DNA from: Branchiostoma floridae
Taxonomy: Eukaryota; Chordata; Leptocardii; Amphioxiformes; Branchiostomatidae
DNA: 64,000 nt
Reading direction: 5' to 3'
Assembly: GCF_000003815.2 (NCBI RefSeq)
Contig: NC_049980.1
Coordinates: 13,531,570 to 13,595,569, forward strand
In this document: positions 1 to 13,800 of the stretch, in pieces
How the letters are laid out: each line of letters starts with the position of its first letter
Numbering within the stretch: position 1 is the stretch's first letter
Translations under genes and position numbers: made by a program
Notes under the pieces: model-generated
The model's input: the letters and a program-made list of their open reading frames with translations, nothing else
Told to the model about the DNA's origin: nothing
Database searches by the model: none

Positions 1-255
1 TCCAAACTTACAGCACTTACTCTCTGCCCCAAGGGCTATCTACCACTCAAAAATCATAACCACAGCATGTCCAGAACACGAGATATCAAAAATTGAGGTT
101 CTGCTGCAGTACCTTAGCAAGCCGCTAGGAAGCCCATTGTCGAACTTGACCTTCGTTTTCCTGACCTCTACCCACCTACCAAATATTATCGGGATACATC
201 CAAGGCTTCTTGAGTTATGCTGTTAACACACACACAGACAGACAGACAGACAGAC
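1..255 (-). repeat. Fragment of the ~1.05 kb dispersed repeat, inverted
   Basis: On the minus strand this stretch carries the same landmarks, in the same order, as the tandem repeat at 59761-61900: a (CTGT)n run, a 'ataactcaagaa' motif, a 'cttcctagcggct' motif, then 'atctcgtgttctg' and 'ggtagatagc'. It is clearly more diverged than the two copies near the right end. It lies in a kelch-gene intron and runs off the window edge. The (ACAG)n microsatellite at about 230-256 is part of it. Confidence 0.7.
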
Positions 256-334
256 TCACAAGCCCAAAACATAACCTTAGCCATTCTGGCAAAGGTAATG
301 AGCTCTGAGTGAAGTGCAACGACAGACCTTGTAC

Positions 335-3300
335 CCTATCACAGCTGCAGAGCTAGCAGGTTTCGCTAGGGGCGCTGAATCCTCCCAACGATTGATATAG
401 GCATCGTATTTCTCCACCGTCCGTAGTACCGCCGACTCTCCGCTTCCTTCTGTTTGGGTGTTCTTCGATTCGTCTTCTTTACTTCCAACAACATAAATCG
501 TGGCATCCAAAATCCCAGAGCCATGTGCGTATCTGCAATCATTGATCTTTTGTATTTGTACATACTGTATGTTTTTAATTGAATGAGCCCTGGAAGATTA
601 ACTTAAGGATATCCCTATAAACTCAAAAGCAACTCAAACTCAGTATTCTAAGCGTCTTACTTTGCCACGTGTAGCTCTAAAAATCGGTTCCCAATACTGT
701 AGTCAATGATAATTACAATGTTTTATTAGCTAATATCAAGTTAATATCTATATTAATACATATGCTTAGTTCCTATTAAGCAAACACAAGTATGAAGTTT
801 AAGATCTTGCGTTTCTTCATCGTGAGAACTGTCATGTACTTCCAACAAAATGCTGTCCTGCCGACACAAATGGTTTACGGTTTGATAAAATTGTGCATGT
901 TGGGTAATAACAGAATAAACAAAACATATAGAATATCAAGTCGAGACAAAACTTTGTTTAAAAAGTAGGGGCTATTACCTTTGACCTCGAGCAAGCTTAG
1001 TTTTAACTGTGAACTTTCTTAATGCTTAACAAACAAATAATTAACTTCCAAATCTTGATAATCACATGACATGTATACCTCCCGTGTTTCATGGGCGCCA
1101 TTTTCATCCACAGGTTGACCTTTGACTCGAACTTCCACACTTCATTACTGACGACGTCATCAAGTTTTCCTCCTGTGACGTAGATGTCGTTCCGCAGGGC
1201 GACAACAGAGGGCATGACCGGACGAGATGGCAGGCTCAGCAGTTTCACGGACTTTTTCGTGAGCGGGCTGTAGGCTGTCACACGGTCACTATTCCTCCAC
1301 ATTTGCTTTCCACCTCTCTCACCTGGAATATACGCAATCTATCATTATAAAAAACTCAGTATATTCAGACTTAAAACTAGTATTGTCGTGTTTGATTATC
1401 GACTAGTTCTACCACTTCTGACCTCTACTTCCTGCCTTTTGTAAAGTCTGACCTTTGTAATCTTCTTCCCATGCACGAACTGACTTCCTGTACTAAAGAA
1501 CTGAGCTATGGACACCCAAACATACAGAAACCCCGCAAGCAAAGACCCCAGAGATGTAGCAAAAATGTAACTTTAGAGTTACTGGAAACAAATAATAATA
1601 ACTATGGGCTAGGTACATGCATACAAAAAAAAGTTGTAACAAAGACTACATGGAGACATTGAGAGAACTTGTAATATGTACCGTACCCCCTCCAACCATG
1701 ACGATCACCTCTGACGCCAGACACCTCCTGGGTTTGTACTGTGGGTTAGGTGCGAAGTCGTGCCAGTCTAAATGCAGCATGTGGTACCGTTTGAACTCCT
1801 CTATCATGCTCTCGCACTTGGAGGAATTTTGGACCAGGTCCTCAGTGTCCACGTTATCCAACAGGAAATTAGGTCGGATGAACCGGAAACGCACGGTAGA
1901 GAGGACCTGCAAAGTTTGCATAGAGTAGGGATACATCTTTAGTTAGTATAAATTACAAAATGGCTGACAAACATATATTTATATCAGTTTCATCACAGCA
2001 AGAAATCTAAGATCTCCTTTGACTCGCTTATCATATTCATATTCATTATGGTGGATTTCTTGCTGGTTCTGTCTGATGGATGATTTTTATTTGCTCGCAA
2101 GACTGCAACTGAAATAACCCTATGTAGGTATTTGGGACCTTTGACCTAACTTCCTGTCAGGGACCCGGATGTGCCACTAACCTCGTGACAATATTGCCTC
2201 CTGTTGTCCAGGTCGTGTTTAAGCCACCTCATGCCGGCCAGAAACACCAGCTCCTCCCGCCGTGCGTTCAGGTTGTCGCTAGACAGGTAACGCACAAGAT
2301 CATCCTTCTCTAGTAGGACGATCTCCTCGCCCTTAGCTACGTCGGCAAAGTTCTCCAATGAAAACGTTTTGGATCTGTGGGTGAACATAGTGTCGATACA
2401 AAGTTGTTTCAAGCACATTCTAAATGACTGATGTATACCAATGAAGTTCGAAAAACCACTACCACTACAGTTAATAGTTTTCCTGCCCCCCTAGTGAGTG
2501 TGAGCAACGTTCAACCTATTGTCACAGACACCTTGTTCATTACCATATTATTTGTTTTTGACAGCTACACAAATCTTTCAGGAGAGGACAATGCATACAA
2601 CATATAGATAACATAAAATTACAATCATATCAAAGATAACATAGAATGACAATCAACATACCATAATCAAAAAAACTAATAACGTATCTTGTGTTCAGTG
2701 CGTATGTGTATTTCAATTTTTAGAATCTCACACGTATTTCAGTAGTTCCACAATTGAGTTTGCAACGCATGTGGTGGAATGCTCCGCTATGGAAACGTTC
2801 TGTTCGTAAAAGTGTTTTCCACTTTTAGTCCATCTATTTTGAAGAGCTTTAGCCTGTACATGTATGTAACAGATACTACACACGATGGATACGAGGGGCT
2901 TTCAATAAGTAATAACTCTGACCCTCTTCCAAGTTGTTTGATCTGAATGAAATTCTGCATGTGTAATGATTCATATCTCTATAGTTTATGTTGCAAAAAA
3001 AGCTCTGAACTAATTGTGGTTTCTGATTTACTGGTGTTTGAACTGAGTTAGGTGTGAAATGGACCAGGTGTGAAATGGAGCCAGTTGAGTGTCGCGCAGT
3101 GATCCGGTTTTTGTATTTGAAAGGACGCACACCAAAGGAGACTTTTGATGAAATGAAAGAAACTTATGGTGATGATGCCCCATCATATGACCTTGTAAAA
3201 CGCTGGCATCCTGAATTCAAACATGGTCGGAAGTCTGTGGAAACAGCTCCCAGACCTGGTCGTTCCTCTTTTGCCATTGATGAGGCATCTGTTGGAAGAC

Positions 3301-5613
3301 CAACCTGGGGTGTCCTACAAAAACGGTGTCCAGAGCTGCATCAAACGATGGGAGAAATGCATAACTCTGGGTGGTTCCTATGAAGAGAAAGACTAATAAC
3401 TGTGCCAAGTTTCATTAATTTCCTGCTATGGGAAATTAGTCAGAGTTATTACTTATTGACCGCCCCTCGTATATGTGACCCTCACGTTTCCTGTAGGTGT
3501 TGGCACCCGATAGACTCGGCGACATTGTTCATACCAAGACAGTTGTACGAGTCCATGTTCCTCTCCATGAAGGTGTAACATGGCTGTAGCACCTTCACAA
3601 ACACAGAATACAAAAATCGTTATATAAATGTGATTGGGAATGGAAGATATAAATGCTTAAGAAGATGGAGATATTACCTAATCAATGATGACTAGGTCAC
3701 CTTAATCATATTGACCAGAGCATTTTAAACATCCATTTGATATATCTTAAGTTTGTAATTGTCTGGGGGATGTATAAGTATCATTTTCGCACAATCTGTC
3801 AGGAACTTCCTCGGGGCTAGGGTAACATGATTATCATGGGCCAAATATATGCTCTGATTGGTCCCAAACAAATTTGTTTCTGCCACTAAGAAAATCTTTT
3901 TGATTGGAACTTTTGACAGTAGCCTCTGCCTCCTTAAATGGCATTATTAAATCTTCACCTTCATGACTTTACATAACAAAAGGCTTACGAATCAAATTTT
4001 CCACAACACACATTGGCCAAAATGCCAGCTTGCCAGGTTTTGAAATGCTATTTTATGTAATGCCCTTAAGACGATGTATACCTTATCGAACTGGAGCAAG
4101 GACGCAGCTTCCAGGAGTGACTGCGCGTTGCCCTTTGTGATGTGGAGCCTCCCCGTGTAGCTGAAGTCTAGCAGTGCGGACACTATGTCACTTTCCACTT
4201 CCTTTATCTCAACCCTTCCTTCATGTTCCTCTCTCATACAGCTTGTAAACATGGCTGAAACGTATAAAAGGCAATGATGTTCTCTTCATGTCTTGATGCT
4301 CGTTTATATCCACTTGACGAAAAAGAAAATATATCTCTGTAAAAGGCTGACTCCAAAATTTATTTCGCTTGCCTAATGGAGTGTGTCTGGCAGAGTGATA
4401 CAAGTTACCTAGGTCAGAATCAATGTGCCAGATGATCAAAAAGTACAAGCTTTTGAGGTGACGGTTAATATGCCTGATGCGAAACGTGGCGCGGAATTGC
4501 TATTACCTCAGCAGGGAACTGTGGGGTTGGGAAAGCACTAAAATCATAATTCGTGCTTTTTGTACGGTATTTGCTTTAACTTGATATGACACTAAAAGTC
4601 AAACATCAAAATATTCTAACCGGTTTCAAATCGTCGACCTAAAAATACGTCCTTGAGGGAGTAAGAGTATAAATTATGCATGTAGGACATGAAGAATATT
4701 AGTACCTGTGGTAGGTTTGATAGTATCGCCATCAAATATTCAAGAAAAGCCGGCAGGATGCAAACTAAAAACACCTTTCCGGTAGATAGCGATCATTGAG
4801 CAACCATACGGCGGCGATGTGTGTTCCTTTCGAATACATCGCAATTGGAATATAACGCATAATGTCAAAATATATTTGAAAGCTAACTAAAGAAACAAAA
4901 ACAAAATAGAATCCGTTCTTTATCTATGAAATTTGTTTAACGATCTTGCTCTCAGGGGTACAACTTACTTTACCAAGTCTATGACGCTTCTGATTTTGTC
5001 ATTGCGCTCAGAAATTGATATGATAGAGTACAAGAAACATCCGATATGACATGATGATAACGAGATATCAGGGCGTGTTTTCAATATTCATGGGAGCCAG
5101 TTTCACTCACTTTTATATGGTCTGTGACACTTATGTTGTAATTTTGCCCATTTCCTTCTTCTTGTGTGTACCCATTTTGATAAACTACCACATATATTAC
5201 CTTGTCTTACTATTAAAAGTCAGACTTTTCTAAATGTATCAGATCACATGTGTAAAGAGATTAAAAAAAGAGATCATAAATTTACCTTTAAAATAATTGC
5301 TGTTGGCCACCAGAACGCTCCGATGGCAATGATGCTCAACCAGTCCCGTCACCACCACCGTGTCGGTACACGTGCCGTCCCGGCGCTGGTCGTTCAGGCT
5401 CCCGAGAGTCACACCTGCGTGAGATGCATCGTAATAATCGAAATTGTCCCTCGGTGCGAGGCTCTTCAGTTCTCCTTTCGGTTTTGCCGTCATACCGAAT
5501 GTTGACGTTTCCAACTCATCAAGTGTGTCGTAAAAATGAGCCAGGGTGTTGTAGAATGTTCGCTGCTGTCCTGTTAGGGACGTGTTGTTGTCAGTCCTAT
5601 TCATGTTGTACAT
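335..5613 (-). CDS. Kelch-like protein (BTB-BACK-Kelch), 3' end outside window
   Basis: Kelch-like proteins are usually substrate adaptors for cullin-3 ubiquitin ligases: BTB binds cullin, the kelch propeller binds substrate. Seven exons read on the minus strand: 5613-5286, 4254-4082, 3592-3486, 2374-2182, 1906-1687, 1322-1079 and 532-335, all GT-AG with compatible phases, giving 487 codons plus two bases. The BTB fold starts near residue 82 (DTVVVTGLVEHHCHRSVLVA) and continues NYFKAMFTS, LLDFSYTGRLHI and LLQFDKVLQPCYTFMER. BACK follows (NCLGMNNVAESIGC, FADVAKGEEIVLLEKDDL). Kelch blades begin at IVMVGGG and include NDIYVTGGKLDDVVSNEVW and ATIYVVG...VEKYDAYINRWE. The start is the first ATG of the open frame at 5613. 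Further kelch exons must lie below base 1. The paralogue within the KLHL family cannot be assigned by eye. Confident about the family. Confidence 0.9.
2890..3471 (+). mobile_element. Internally deleted mariner-type transposon with TA duplication
   Basis: The ends are inverted copies starting TACGAGGGG, about 33 bases long with two mismatches, each bounded by the TA that mariners duplicate on insertion. Inside, plus strand, 3066-3290 encodes a mariner-like N-terminal helix-turn-helix segment (CRAVIRFLYLKGRTPKETFD, then SYDLVKRWHPEFKHGR and APRPGRSS). A second frame near the right end encodes the usual mariner C-terminus (IKRWEKCITLGGSYEEKD). The middle, which would hold the DDD catalytic core, is missing, so the copy cannot make active transposase and is best seen as a non-autonomous derivative. 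It sits in the kelch-gene intron 2375-3485, in the orientation opposite to the host gene. Confidence 0.88.
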
Positions 5614-5969
5614 TTATCAGCATATACGGTTCAATGGCTCCTACAGAAGCGGGGACATCGGGACAATAAGCGCACAAAGCGTGCTCCTCGTTGCTGCCAT
5701 GAATCATTAATGGTATTTGTCTGTAAATGGCCCCCGTGTGCAGCCCCGTTCGATTAATTTCTATTCACGAGCGATGAGGCAAAGGGCTCCTGAGCTCAGC
5801 GTACTACAGGTTGCTACATTCTGTATGAGGGAAAGGTAGTTCTATTATATTTTCTTTTTGTTATGTTGGACGTATATTCATATTTTCTTTGTGTGGATTA
5901 GTGCTCGGGATTTGATATCCCAAGCCTTTTATTGAAATTTAAATCTCACACAGTAAAAATAACTGGTCA
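5614..5969. other. Intergenic stretch, presumed upstream region of the kelch-like gene
   Basis: This stretch is directly upstream of the kelch-like start codon, so it should hold that gene's 5' UTR and promoter. No TATA box, CpG island or other defined site was recognised. Confidence 0.3.
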
Positions 5970-6470
5970 TTTATTTATTTATTTGGATTCTCCACATACA
6001 ATGACAATGGAGGGTATGGCGGAACAGGTGTCAAAGGACACCTTTTCAAAGCCGCAATACCAAAATCATAACAATGATACATCAAATGATAATACACATA
6101 AATACAAGAACAAATACCATAATCAACGTAAAGCTCAAATCATTATTAAGTCCAAATCTATGAAATAAATATAGTCATGATATAGGACAAATTAGCGTGT
6201 CCTTGTAGCAAGGAAAGTGGCGCAACCGCATGCTAAAGACCACATACAAGCCTGCTCTGGGCTGAAGTTTTGTCGGAATCGATTTTGCATCAATAAAGAT
6301 AGTTTTCTTTTAAAGGCAGTTACAGCAGACGGGCTTGTGGCTAGCGCGTAGCTCGAGCTCCCAGCCCTCTGGTTTCAACAGGAAGTTTGTTCCAAATTGT
6401 GAGAAGTCGTGGTGTAAATGAGGAGGCAAATGAAGATGATCTTACTCTCTGAGGGGTCATGGTAGGATAG
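5970..6470 (-). mobile_element. 3' fragment of a non-LTR retrotransposon (LINE)
   Basis: Read on the minus strand, about 6460-6340 encodes FTPRLLTIWNKLPVETRGL, the pattern found near the C-terminus of LINE reverse transcriptases (F-x-P-R-x-x-x-x-W-N-x-L-P). It is followed by an untranslated tail ending in (AAAT)n at 5972-5986. Only the 3' end is present, as expected for 5'-truncated LINE insertions. The AAAT tail marks the 3' terminus. The clade was not resolved. Confidence 0.65.
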
Positions 6471-6557
6471 AAAGCTAGATATAAGTCTTAGGAAAGAAAG
6501 ACAACAAACAAGCGAAAGATCCGAATTTGCAATACTAATAGCTCAAACAGGTGTTAT

Positions 6558-6604
6558 TATGTAGTACAGTGCAGCCTAACCCCGGTAGGCGGCGCTGTAC
6601 TACC
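6558..6604. repeat. Imperfect hairpin
   Basis: TAGTACAGTGCAGCC pairs with GGCGGCGCTGTACTA across a 12-base loop, with 13 of 15 positions complementary. It may be one end of a small transposon, but no partner end was found. Confidence 0.4.
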
Positions 6605-9600
6605 ATTCGTACAACTGTGAATATAACAGTCTGGCACGTACACATCTCTTACGTTTATTAGTTGGGTTCATCAGATCAGGTTCCACGGGCTAAACATGAA
6701 TTGCCGACCTGGCTTGACGATTGGATCTTTAGTGTCAACCAGGTCGGGACACGCGGATATTCAGACTTAACATTAAACTCGAACAAGCCAAATCCTCTTG
6801 CTGCGATGCTTATGTAAGCCGACAGTGCTATACTGGACCACCAGAGGCGCTATAAAATACTTAATAGCTTTATGAAAAGTTGATTTACTTTGGCACCCAC
6901 AAAGCTAATGATGAAAGAAAAATTCGTTCTTTGCTACGATTCTTTAAATTTCATAACAAATGTACCCGAATATATTTCACATCTTCTTATCATGATCCTC
7001 GTACCAAGAAACATAATGTCAACAAAACTTTGCAGTTCCATATAGGAATTCTTCCTAAGGAAAGTGTCCATACTCTCATTAAGTATCTACTTATCTTTTA
7101 TCTAAGACACGACACAATTATTTCTAAGCTCTGCCGTTCATATACAAACTTAAATGGCAAACGCAATTTTACCGACCATGCCCATACCAACTTCTACACG
7201 TTTCTACTATGAAATACTGGAGAAAAATCACCTGCAAGGGCAATACCTCCAGGCTTACACGTGTATACTGAAACAAACATGAAGAATATTAAACCTTTGG
7301 TATACTATAGGTCTTTCGACAAATGGCCGATCGAGTGGCGTTGAATTATCGAGTGGCAAGGTGGAGTGGTGGACACCGGTGATCTACAGGTCACTGTTTC
7401 GATTCTAGCCTGATTTAATCGCGTTTCTCAGGCCCGTCCTACCAGCTCCGGATAGCGGAGTTTGCGTTACACAGACTTTTTCGAGTCCTGGCTATTCTAG
7501 ATGCTGTGTATTTTGAAAAGACACATAAAACGGCTTTCCTCACTTCACCAAGATGTAAAATGGGTACTTTCTGTGGGGGAGGTATAAGGCGGTGGAAGGA
7601 GAGGAATGGGCTCTGCCTTCCTCAATAACCACTGCCTCTGCGGACTCCAAAAGCTGTGGGACTACCCTTACAGTCGACAAAACACCCTCAACGCGTTTAG
7701 TGTTCCCCACCAGTGGCAGTTCGGTTCGACAACAGCGCTTGTGCGTCGTGTCGGCAGGAAGCTCATCAGTCTGGCGCCTAGGACTTCAATAGCCGAGGCC
7801 TGGATTTGTGGACCTTCTTTATTCCGCGCGACGCCTCGTGCTCCCAAGGAAGCAACACGGCTGGAGTACTTAATGGAAAGCAAATAAGTCTGAAGTTCTG
7901 TATCAACCATATCCACATGAAACCCGGATCATCACTAAAAATAAACGGAAACTGCGAAAGGGGTCTCATCTGCTATTTGTTTGAACAAGGTGTCAACGAG
8001 GAGGCAGTTAGCGAGAAAATTCAAGAAAAGCAAAAACAGAAGAATCGAATTATTTAACTTTCCCTAAGGCCCCCTTTCCACCAGACGGTGATTGCTGAAT
8101 GGCCGTACAAGGATCGACGAAAATTGGATTTGAGTGACTTTTGATTTTATAACAATCTGAATATGATGCAAGTTATACAAGTAATACAAAAATACACTAA
8201 ATAAAGCACAGAAATATTAAATATAGAATTCTTTTTATCTATAAAATTTGTTGAGTGATCTGCCAAATCTTTGGTCGTTCAGGCATCGCAATGTGGTCTC
8301 AGCCACTAATAGAAATGAAGTACAATGAAAAGTTATTCCATCACGAAATATATTTTTTCACTTTTTATCTCCATTCTAACAAGGCCTTTTCAGATCAACG
8401 GTCGATTCTATCAATTGTCAAAATAACGCCGAAAGTCTGACTGTATTTCCAAAATCAAGCCAGGTTGCAAATGGCGTACCCTATCACCTGGATGTCTAAC
8501 TTTTATCGACGTATCACACCTAACCTCTATCGCTTGACAAGAAAGCGATGAAATATACGCATTGATGTAGCCAGTAATTGTATTTCGTTTCTTGTACCTG
8601 GAATCAATACATTTTTATGTTTTTTGCCTTTTAAAGTTAAGAACGTAGGTAGAACACGCCATTTCACTTGTTATATATGTAGTAACATAAAGCAATCGGC
8701 AAACAGTCCCCACTTAAGATTCCTGCATTCATTGGCTTAACTTCAAATGGACGTGATGCCCGAATTGTTTGTAGTGGATTCAAAGTACCAACCAGTCGTA
8801 TAAAACAACAGCTTCCTCGGAGATCATATATCACCTCTCTAAACACGGCAACGTCACTAGAAGAATTAGGAAAATCCCTGGGACACGTGCCCAGCCGTCC
8901 TACGCGTGTGCGGAAATTGGTCTGCCTACGTAGGCAAATATTTGTATGCATGAGCCATTACAATTACTGCCGTGGGCCGCTCACTGGGCCACAAAGGCTC
9001 GCAGGATGCAGCATGGTTTCAGCGAGAAGAGGTGTGTTTGGTCCGGTGTGACGATGAATTCAGTCCTGGTGTCAGTACTTGGAATGGGTGAGTACGTGGC
9101 ACATGATGTTCTTTGTATGTTCTATTGTAACGTTCACCTTGATTGTCCAATTAGTAGTGGCACTATGACACCGTCAATTTACGACCCACACAATGACATC
9201 TGTATGAGTTGTTTGGGGAGCTTAGAAATACGGGATACTATCATGATCGATTTATAGCGTAGATACTCTCACACTGCCACACAAGTAAAATTGATATAGA
9301 CATTAACACAAGACGAACTCTGTCATAATTCCATCATTCAGTTCAGAGTATATTCTTGGAAACCTTCCGTGATCCACCGTTGTGAAAAGCGAGGGTCTGT
9401 ATTTTTGTGTTCTCTTCTTTCACATAGGCATCTACTGTTACAGTATTTCTGGTACGTTTGCGCTAATATCACCCAGGCAGAGAATACATGTTGTTTGTAA
9501 TGACTAGTTTCTGCTTCCCTGTACTTGAGTGTTCTTTGTGATTTTCATGTGTACTGACAGCATTTACAACACCGAAAACCAGCTAGCGCGCTGTGTCTAG

Positions 9601-9895
9601 AAATTGAGCAAAGTCGTCACCGTAACGTACCAGCTACTGAAGGACGCTGTACCACATGCCATAGAATATCAGAAGACAAATACTATTCAATTTTGTGATG
9701 ACTTTTAGTATCTACGATAAGGAGAGAGTGAAACGCTGAACCAGCTCAGCACCACTAACTTAAGACACATATAGGATACCCTATAGGATACGCAGACTGA
9801 TATTTTCAACATAACTTTGTAGTTCTAAATGTAGCATATGCTGTATAATATTGTTTAAGTCACAGAACCATAAACATTGAACTATCTACGATTGT
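6605..9895. other. Intergenic stretch with no convincing gene; one possible SINE-like segment
   Basis: No reading frame here shows a recognisable domain or a splice-consistent set of exons. The longest frames (6880-7212 plus, 7606-7887 plus, 8664-8951 minus, 8946-9257 plus) look like chance or old repeat remnants. At about 7325-7500 a segment has an A-box-like 'gagtggcgt' and a B-box-like 'tttcgattct', so it may be a decayed tRNA-derived SINE. At about 8470-8520 there is a short copy of the 'acctggatgtctaac' repeat that recurs in the introns around 42.2, 44.7 and 48.7 kb. Confidence 0.35.
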
Positions 9896-10195
9896 CGAGC
9901 AATCATTTTTATTGAATTTTATTCATATTTTACAAGGCAGACTCATGGTTCGAACTCACATCAGGTCCAATATTATGCCCATGGGGACAGATTATGCTCG
10001 CTCGACTGAGGTAAAAATAGGTACCTAGTCACACCTTCAGCACGTTAAAAAGCCCACTGCACATGTCTAAAAGAGTAGGGGTCTATCCCAGTGTAAGTGG
10101 ATCTTACGCAGTTGGTACATACTGTTCCAAACTGATGTGTTGCGCCTATTAAAGCACTTTGCCGGCTATGCAAAGCAAATAAACAATTTTTATTC
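9896..10195. repeat. Candidate dispersed (SINE-like) repeat
   Basis: A compositionally distinct block contains a GGTTCGAACTC motif resembling a pol III B box at 9948 and ends in an A-rich stretch (aaataaacaa). It has no open frame. It is flagged as a probable repeat from the B-box-like motif and tail only; no second copy was found in the window. Confidence 0.3.
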
Positions 10196-10837
10196 TGAAA
10201 TCTTCATAGCCCTGTTACTTGTCTTGATGCTAGAATCGTCCTTTTATACCTTGTGACAAGCCTCTGTTTCTCCTCGGGAAATATTGTACTTTCAAGAACT
10301 CTTTACTTTGTTTCAATTTTCTTTTGATTCCAGATACATTTTATCGGGAAAGGGCAAGCAAAATCTATATTTCAAACAGAAACGAAGCCGCTCAATTACG
10401 TCATCATTCGCGGTGCCTAACACCAGACGCCATATCATATTTTCACAATTTCTTGTTTCCTTCTTTCAAATGTGTCCTTAGCCATCTCCGCAGGAAATGA
10501 GATTTCCGTTCTGACAAAAAGACGTTTCTTTAGGATTGACTGCGTCTACTCTTATGGTAATCCTGTCCTTAATTCCGGGTATCATGACATGAAAAGATAT
10601 GTGAATAGTGTGCACGTGGGCAGTAAACTGGAAATCTGGGACACAAGCTCCTATAATGGAAGGGGATCAGGTCACTTCATCCTAATGACAAAATGGACAG
10701 CACAGAAACCGTTGACCATGTTAAGAGTCTGTGTTCTTCACTGCCGGGGGTCATTGTGTATAGCTGATACTCCTAATGGGTTTTTTCGTTGAGTCTAGGG
10801 ATGTAGCAGGAGACATCCGTTAGCTCTCACTATATGC

Positions 10838-13800
10838 ATGAGAAATTCCCATACAGCCTCAAACACTTTCGGCATGTGTTTTCCTGTCGTTCTAGCACTG
10901 CTGAATGCAGTGGCCCTGACGATGGCCTCGCCGACTGAAGGCCCACGAGGTGTCAACTGTCTAAAGGCAGTGGAGAAGTGTGAGTCAATGGAGCAGTGCC
11001 GACTGGTGCTGCACTACTACTACAAAAGTTGCCGCCAGTCAGGTATGGATGCGTGTGAACTCAACATATGCGTAGAAATCAAGAGATAATGTTTCTTCAA
11101 ATCAGATATTCATTTGGAAAATACGAGGGTAATATTGATACGCGTTTTCGGTGTGTTTGTTTGTTTCTTCCATAGCGTGTCCATAGTTGTCTGAATGATG
11201 TAGATTGTCTGATTTCTAAGTCGGGGACGCTGGCAGGAGTTTTTTGTACATTGGTTCCTCAAAGTTCTCAGCATAGGTCATGTCATTTCCTGTTTTCCAT
11301 TTCCTGCTTTATACAAGTTTGTTACTTTAGGAGAGTGATAAGCAATAACGCATTACCTAAAAACTGCTAGAAATTAAAAATGATGAATAGAAAAATAACT
11401 AGAAATACCTAGAAAGTATCTTCGTATTTTTGTTCTTTTTGTAGCTATCCCTGGTGCTGAATGGCTATCGTTAGACTTAGCTTCTGTCATCGACCATTTT
11501 GTTTTTTTCTCGTGAATTCAATTTCCTGTCTCAATAGATAGATTAAATTTTTCATCAATGCCTTTTAGATACGACCTGTGTTGAAGACAAAGCTACCCAG
11601 TGCAGGGATGCTTACACTGCCTTACAGCGTTACATGGACAAGTGTGGCTGTGAGAACATCGACAAAAACCACCTGGAACAGTGTATGGAGACAGAGCACA
11701 GACTGTTCTACCATCCCTGTAATACACAAGTGGAGGAGGGTAAGATTTTCAATACTCCCACGACTATAGTATGATATTTCAAAAGTCGTAAAATTGGGAT
11801 TGTGCAGCAGTAGCAAATAAAAACAGCACTGAGTCCAGCCTTGTTAGCTTTGGTACGGTCCAACAGTCGCTACATCGCTGTCTTAAGCGAACGATTGTTA
11901 GCCATGACAAAAGAATATGATATAGTGATTGGATATATATGGATGCATTCAGTATAAAACAAGTTGCTATGTTGAGGACTTGTACCTTTTAGATATCCTT
12001 AATTTTAGTTCTTATGGAATTGAAATTAAGTTATTTTGCATTATCTTAAATGATCTAACTAGAAGATACCAAACAAATCAACAATCAGCTGGTTTGTGCT
12101 TTTAACATGCTACGCAGGTCAGGGTCACTGACAGGAAGTCAGATCCCGGAATATGTTATCTCATTTCCTGCTAGTTACGTGCATATATCTTGCCTCATGA
12201 GAGACGATTGAAAACACCAAATCCTCCAAACATTAGAAATAATGAGAACACCAAGGAAAATAGAAATAAAATAGAAAATAAAACTAGAGGTATTTCGCAT
12301 TTGTACAAGATGATTTCTGATTGCTAGTTTTATTCTCGCCAACCCCATGTGTGATTGCTGTTTCTTCCGCTTGAAGTGAACGAAGCGCCTTCTATCTTGT
12401 ATCCTATATGCTCATGCTGCAGGACTTTCTTGCATAGGCAAGGAAGAAGACGACAGGGATAACACCAGACATTACCATGTCACACTGCCACCGAGACCCA
12501 TCACTTGCAACGAAGCAAAGACCGAGTGCAGGAACTCATCCTACTGCAACGTGGTTTACGTCAACTTCCGAGCAACCTGTCCCACCACGCGTCACCAGTG
12601 TACCGCCGCCGTAAGGAACAGGTGTAGAGAGTCACGTGACAGGCTGCGCGTTACGAGCTTGGGTCATTGCATCTGTCCGAAGGGCATGCCGGGAGAAAGA
12701 AAATGTCGGCGTATCCTGTCCAGAATACGCCGAGATCCTTGCAGACGTAAGTGCACAAATGCGTAGCCACTTCAAAAACGTTTTACTGGTATATTAAGGA
12801 TTATAACATACGTGGTCTCAAGTATGCTATGTACTGCAGTATCATATCTTATATCATATATTGACTTAACATTTACGTTTATAGTCGTATAAGGATGTCG
12901 TATTTTCTGTTGTTTGTATGTTTCTTTGTTTCACCATGCAGTGTGAGAATGCATTACAAAGAATCAGCTAGATATTCGCAGTGATGAATTACAATGAATT
13001 CACAAAAACTGAAAAATATATAGGGTGGTACGAGGTCTTCGATTTCTTGTTTGCTATTCAAATCTTTGCAATTTGCAACTTCAGATCAGGACGTCTTTGA
13101 CTACCCCCCGGAGCCAAGGGAGGTTTTGCAGGACAAGGGTAAGTACCAGCCTATCGGTCATATTGATGTTACTAGGGTCCGATCAAATTCGTTGTACGAT
13201 TATCGCACCTAATTTTATGATATGCTGCAAAATGTAAGACATAAAAATCACCTCACGCATTACTAACGTACTTTCTTCATGAATTCGATCCATGTATAAA
13301 GACATGTCTTTCATGTCTTATATTAGGCAGCATTTCACTCTCCATAAAATATTGCTGCTCTGAGAAATGGATGAGACTGATTACTCAATCAACCCCATGA
13401 GGACAAAAGATGAAATATTGCCTTAATTTTTATAAAACTAGGTTCAATTTCGGTTGTTAGGCTTAACTTCTATCACAACAATCATTTTTAATGTAACAGT
13501 GTTTCTTTTGGGTTCGGTATATTACAGAGCCTACAAAATCACCGACAAGTGAAAGCGGTAGAACAAAGAGAGGTATAATTCATGGGAAAATATTCTGCAC
13601 GCCATTGTTTTTTTCCATCGATGCACATAATTATCCATCAGTCAACAATCTTCCGTTGAGAACAATATGCGTTTACTATGTCTTAAAGAAGTCATCTTAT
13701 TCTTAATTTCCACCACATTTTACTTGCACCATTTTATTTGAGCTTATTCTATAAAATAAAAGCACCAATGCAGCATGTTAACCCATAGAGTTGCATGGTC

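Noticed and set aside
6880-7212. 110-codon plus-strand frame
   Set aside because: No recognisable motif, AT-driven composition and no neighbouring exons; not enough to call a gene.
8664-8951. 95-codon minus-strand frame
   Set aside because: Its sequence has a repeat-like feel, but no reverse transcriptase, transposase or host domain can be recognised.
9940-9960. Possible tRNA gene from a GGTTCGAACTC B-box
   Set aside because: No cloverleaf can be drawn around it and no matching acceptor stem is present.
10472-10792. 106-codon frame just upstream of the GFR-alpha-like gene
   Set aside because: No domain and no splice link to exon 1; probably 5' flank.
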